Of a DNA stretch of 35,808 nucleotides, positions 34,263-35,808 are shown piece by piece. Source of the stretch: Candidatus Peregrinibacteria bacterium (GTDB lineage Bacteria > Patescibacteriota > Gracilibacteria > CAIRYL01); NCBI GenBank assembly GCA_016220175.1, contig JACRHZ010000056.1, positions 1 through 35,808 on the forward strand. The letters run 5' to 3'. The number at the start of each line of letters is the position of its first letter. Within the stretch, counting starts at the first letter, position 1. Under the pieces are notes generated by a model, which saw only the letters and a list, made by a program, of their open reading frames with translations, made no database searches and was not told the origin of the DNA. A program made the translations under genes and the position numbers.

Positions 34263-35213
34263 TTGTTCTCCCAAAAACGCACTATCCTCTGGCTTTTTCT
34301 CCTCATTTTCGTTCTTGCGGGAACGTTTGCCTGGAACTTATGGATTTACAAGGGAACTCTCAGTATTTCTACAAACGTGCAACCATTCACCATTGATGTA
34401 AAATCTCTAAACAAAACGTCAGGAGAGCATTTTCTCTGTGGTGTGTCCGCCTGCAATGTCGATCTTTCCCCAGGAAAATATCAGATGACGATTCAGAAAG
34501 AAGGCTATTTTTCGAGTACGCAAAATATCGAAGTGTTTTGGCGTGCACCAAACTCCTTTGAAATTTCTCTTTCTCGAATTCCCGTTCTTTCCACTTTTCC
34601 AGAAATGCCCACGAATTGGAAAAATCCAGATCAGGAAAATATTTCACAAAAATATTCCATTTCAAATTCGGGAGAAATACGTCAAAAAGATGGTGAAAAA
34701 TCATCTCTGCTCGCAATTCTTGAGCTTGGTGATGAAGTTCAAAATGCACGAATCTTTCCAGATGAAGCGCAGCATCGACTTTTTGTCCTCACTCCAAAGG
34801 AACTCTATGAAGTGAGCATTCTGGAAAAAAGAAAATATCGCATCTTTTTTTCTGAGGAAAAAGAAGTGCTCACAGATCTTCAGGTATTCAAAGGAGATAT
34901 TCTCCTCATCAAAAGTAATATTGGCAAAGAATCACGTTCGTTCTTTTTCGTTCCGAGCTTGAGGCGTGTTCTTCCTCTTGAGGAGAATCCTCAAATCCAT
35001 CTCATTTGTCAAAATCCGGAGAAATTTACTGAATTGTATTACCTCATCAGCAATGGAACAAATTGGCTTCTCAAAAAAATAATAACTACAGACAGCAATA
35101 TTTCAGGACTCGCATCTCACGAATTCCCCTCAGCGCCTCTTGAGATTCAATGTGGAAGCCCACACGAAATACTCGGAAAAACTGAGAATCAGTATTTCCG
35201 ATTTGAAATATAG
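34263..35213 (+). CDS. Membrane-anchored PEGA-like protein
   Basis: A 316-residue protein starting at TTG (no ATG is available after the last in-frame stop). One N-terminal membrane helix (8-28: ILWLFLLIFVLAGTFAWNLW) is followed by a PEGA-like beta domain (about 30-105: GTLSISTNVQPFTIDV, VDLSPGKYQMTIQKEGY) and a C-terminal beta-rich part that looks like propeller or repeat blades (ARIFPDEAQHRLFVLTPKELYEV; DILLIKSNIG; ELYYLISNGTNWLL). PEGA domains are found in extracellular surface proteins. Partner and function unknown. Confidence 0.75.
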   Translation: MFSQKRTILWLFLLIFVLAGTFAWNLWIYKGTLSISTNVQPFTIDVKSLNKTSGEHFLCGVSACNVDLSPGKYQMTIQKEGYFSSTQNIEVFWRAPNSFEISLSRIPVLSTFPEMPTNWKNPDQENISQKYSISNSGEIRQKDGEKSSLLAILELGDEVQNARIFPDEAQHRLFVLTPKELYEVSILEKRKYRIFFSEEKEVLTDLQVFKGDILLIKSNIGKESRSFFFVPSLRRVLPLEENPQIHLICQNPEKFTELYYLISNGTNWLLKKIITTDSNISGLASHEFPSAPLEIQCGSPHEILGKTENQYFRFEI

Positions 35214-35243
35214 ACATAGACAAAAACCTACGCCAAGAGCTTC

Positions 35244-35271
35244 CTACTTCCTGATTCCTACTTCCTACTTC
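35244..35271. repeat. Short heptamer tandem repeat
   Basis: Four 7-base units (CTACTTC, CTGATTC, CTACTTC, CTACTTC) between the convergent PEGA-like and small basic protein genes. Confidence 0.6.
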
Positions 35272-35276
35272 CTTCT

Positions 35277-35486
35277 CTACGATGATGAATGCTTCTCTTC
35301 CTTCACTTTTACCACAGGAATTCTTTTTCTGTCCTTTGGAGAGTATCTGAGCACCTTTCTCGCAGCTACTTTTTCTTTAAATAGTGCGAGGTTTTCGTTC
35401 TTATTGTAAATATACTTTTGCCCAAGAAGAGTTCCTCCTTCAGCAAAGAGTTGTACGATGATCCTTTTTTTTTCTCCTCGAGGCAT
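35277..35486 (-). CDS. Small basic protein of unknown function
   Basis: A 69-residue protein from the ATG at 35486 (the frame stays open to 35570 in the IS end, but the promoter lies inside that stretch). It is Lys/Arg-rich with a mixed middle (RIIVQLFAEGGTLLGQKYIY) and a basic tail (KVLRYSPKDRKRIPVVKVK). I do not recognise a family. Its strong promoter supports it being a real gene. It sits next to the right IS element. Confidence 0.5.
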   Translation of the reverse strand: MPRGEKKRIIVQLFAEGGTLLGQKYIYNKNENLALFKEKVAARKVLRYSPKDRKRIPVVKVKEEKHSSS

Positions 35487-35519
35487 AGAGCGGGAATTAC
35501 ATGCATAAAAAGCCAGGGA

Positions 35520-35548
35520 ATTGTAAAGAAGAATGAAGATTACGTCAA
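35520..35548 (-). promoter_or_regulatory. Promoter of small basic protein
   Basis: On the minus strand TTGACG (35548-35543), 17-base spacer, TACAAT (35525-35520), about 34 bases before the ATG. One of the best sigma70-type matches in the window. Confidence 0.65.
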
Positions 35549-35591
35549 TTTTAAATTTTGTCCCGTACATTCTAAAATTATAAGCACCACC

Positions 35592-35625
35592 CTAGAGATA
35601 AAATAAGTTTATATTTTATTTCTAG
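35592..35625. repeat. 34-bp palindrome in front of the right transposase start
   Basis: Same palindrome as at 77-110: arms CTAGAGATAAAATA and TATTTTATTTCTAG around AGTTTA, ending two bases before the ATG. Confidence 0.75.
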
Positions 35626-35627
35626 AC

Positions 35628-35808
35628 ATGAAACAAGTTCGCAAGCCAATCAGCTTCAAAGAGCGAGTGGAAATAGAGAGGATGTTAGAAAAGAAAAAGT
35701 CGTACAGATCGATAGGATTACAGCTGGGAAGGGGTCATACGGTGATCAAGAGAGAAGTGGAAAGAAATACTGGGGATTACCTTCCATACGAAGCACAGAA
35801 AGCACAAA
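35628..35808 (+). CDS. IS30-family transposase, N-terminal fragment (runs off right edge)
   Basis: The first 60 codons encode MKQVRKPISFKERVEIERML, then KSYRSIGLQLGRGHTVIKRE and VERNTGDYLPYEAQKAQ. This is the IS30-type helix-turn-helix (LxxREIAxxLGRxxSTIxREIxRN pattern) that binds the terminal inverted repeats. The DDE catalytic domain is beyond the window edge. The start codon has no Shine-Dalgarno sequence. It is transcribed away from the rest of the window. Confidence 0.85.
   Translation, partial: MKQVRKPISFKERVEIERMLEKKKSYRSIGLQLGRGHTVIKREVERNTGDYLPYEAQKAQ

Larger units (their letters stand above)
35564..35808 (+). mobile_element. Right IS30-like element end (runs off right edge)
   Basis: Bases 35564-35701 are the inverted copy of 1-138 with one mismatch. 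The element starts at CGTACATTCT, then holds the palindrome and the transposase start. The rest of the element lies beyond the window. Confidence 0.85.

Noticed and set aside
34202-34396. Small plus-strand gene at the start of the PEGA-like gene.
   Set aside because: It reads through the AT-rich palindrome in another frame and has no domain features.
1-35808. Matching ends as a sign that the window is a circular plasmid or phage genome.
   Set aside because: The shared ends are inverted, not direct, repeats. A circular molecule would give a direct overlap. IS copies explain it.
1-35808. Recoded UGA (as in Absconditabacteria and some Gracilibacteria).
   Set aside because: Genes end at TGA in the right places, including ATGA overlaps at 5228-5231 and 25935-25938, and no conserved protein is interrupted by TGA.

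Overview
The window looks like a stretch of an AT-rich, gene-dense bacterial genome from the Candidate Phyla Radiation (Patescibacteria). A Peregrinibacteria/Gracilibacteria-type lineage is my best guess, but no 16S rRNA or ribosomal protein gene is present to fix it. The reasons are: the Cys-rich double zinc-ribbon protein family at 22358-24016, which I recall as common in these genomes; two very large cell-surface proteins beside a VirB6-like protein; almost no Shine-Dalgarno sequences in front of start codons; and many AT-rich palindromic intergenic elements. TGA is used as an ordinary stop (for example 5229-5231 and 10982-10984), so this is not one of the UGA-recoded relatives.

Both ends carry the same IS30-type transposase start in opposite orientation (1-138 and 35564-35808), so the window is bounded by two outward-reading copies of one insertion sequence. 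This is what a metagenomic contig broken at a multicopy IS looks like. Inside the left IS is a metabolic and envelope block: a VIT1-like metal transporter, a PrsW-like intramembrane protease, L-aspartate oxidase (nadB), and a lipoprotein translationally coupled to a YtxH-like protein.

Region 5645-18714 is the most distinctive part. It has two paralogous large secreted proteins (about 900 and 795 residues), a smaller membrane-anchored relative, a 1173-residue VirB6/TrbL-like membrane protein with a very long cytoplasmic tail, and a ClpC-type AAA+ unfoldase with extra N- and C-terminal tails. Two similar AT-rich inverted-repeat elements (8413-8590 and 11770-11946) follow the gene units, which suggests a gene-plus-repeat duplication. 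I infer a surface or secretion apparatus.

Region 18764-22179 (minus strand) holds an endonuclease/exonuclease/phosphatase-fold protein, a holin-4-like membrane protein, and an accessory island: an OLD-like ATPase plus a small TOPRIM protein (a probable anti-phage pair) next to a truncated BRO-N gene. Region 22300-29345 (plus strand) holds the zinc-ribbon protein behind a palindromic operator, a MITE-like element, gatB, an AbrB/RelE-type toxin-antitoxin pair with its own operator, and a large RelA/SpoT homologue whose hydrolase motifs are intact but whose synthetase motifs are lost.

The last part has an RmuC-like nuclease, a PUR-domain nucleic-acid-binding protein, a LolD-type ATPase, RNase P RNA (minus strand) with an unusual inserted hairpin, tRNA-Thr and tRNA-Tyr whose CCA ends run directly into palindromes, a GIY-YIG protein, a dolichol-kinase-like protein, YraN, a PEGA-like protein, and a small basic protein beside the right IS. 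There is no stretch over 300 bases without a gene, RNA or described repeat.
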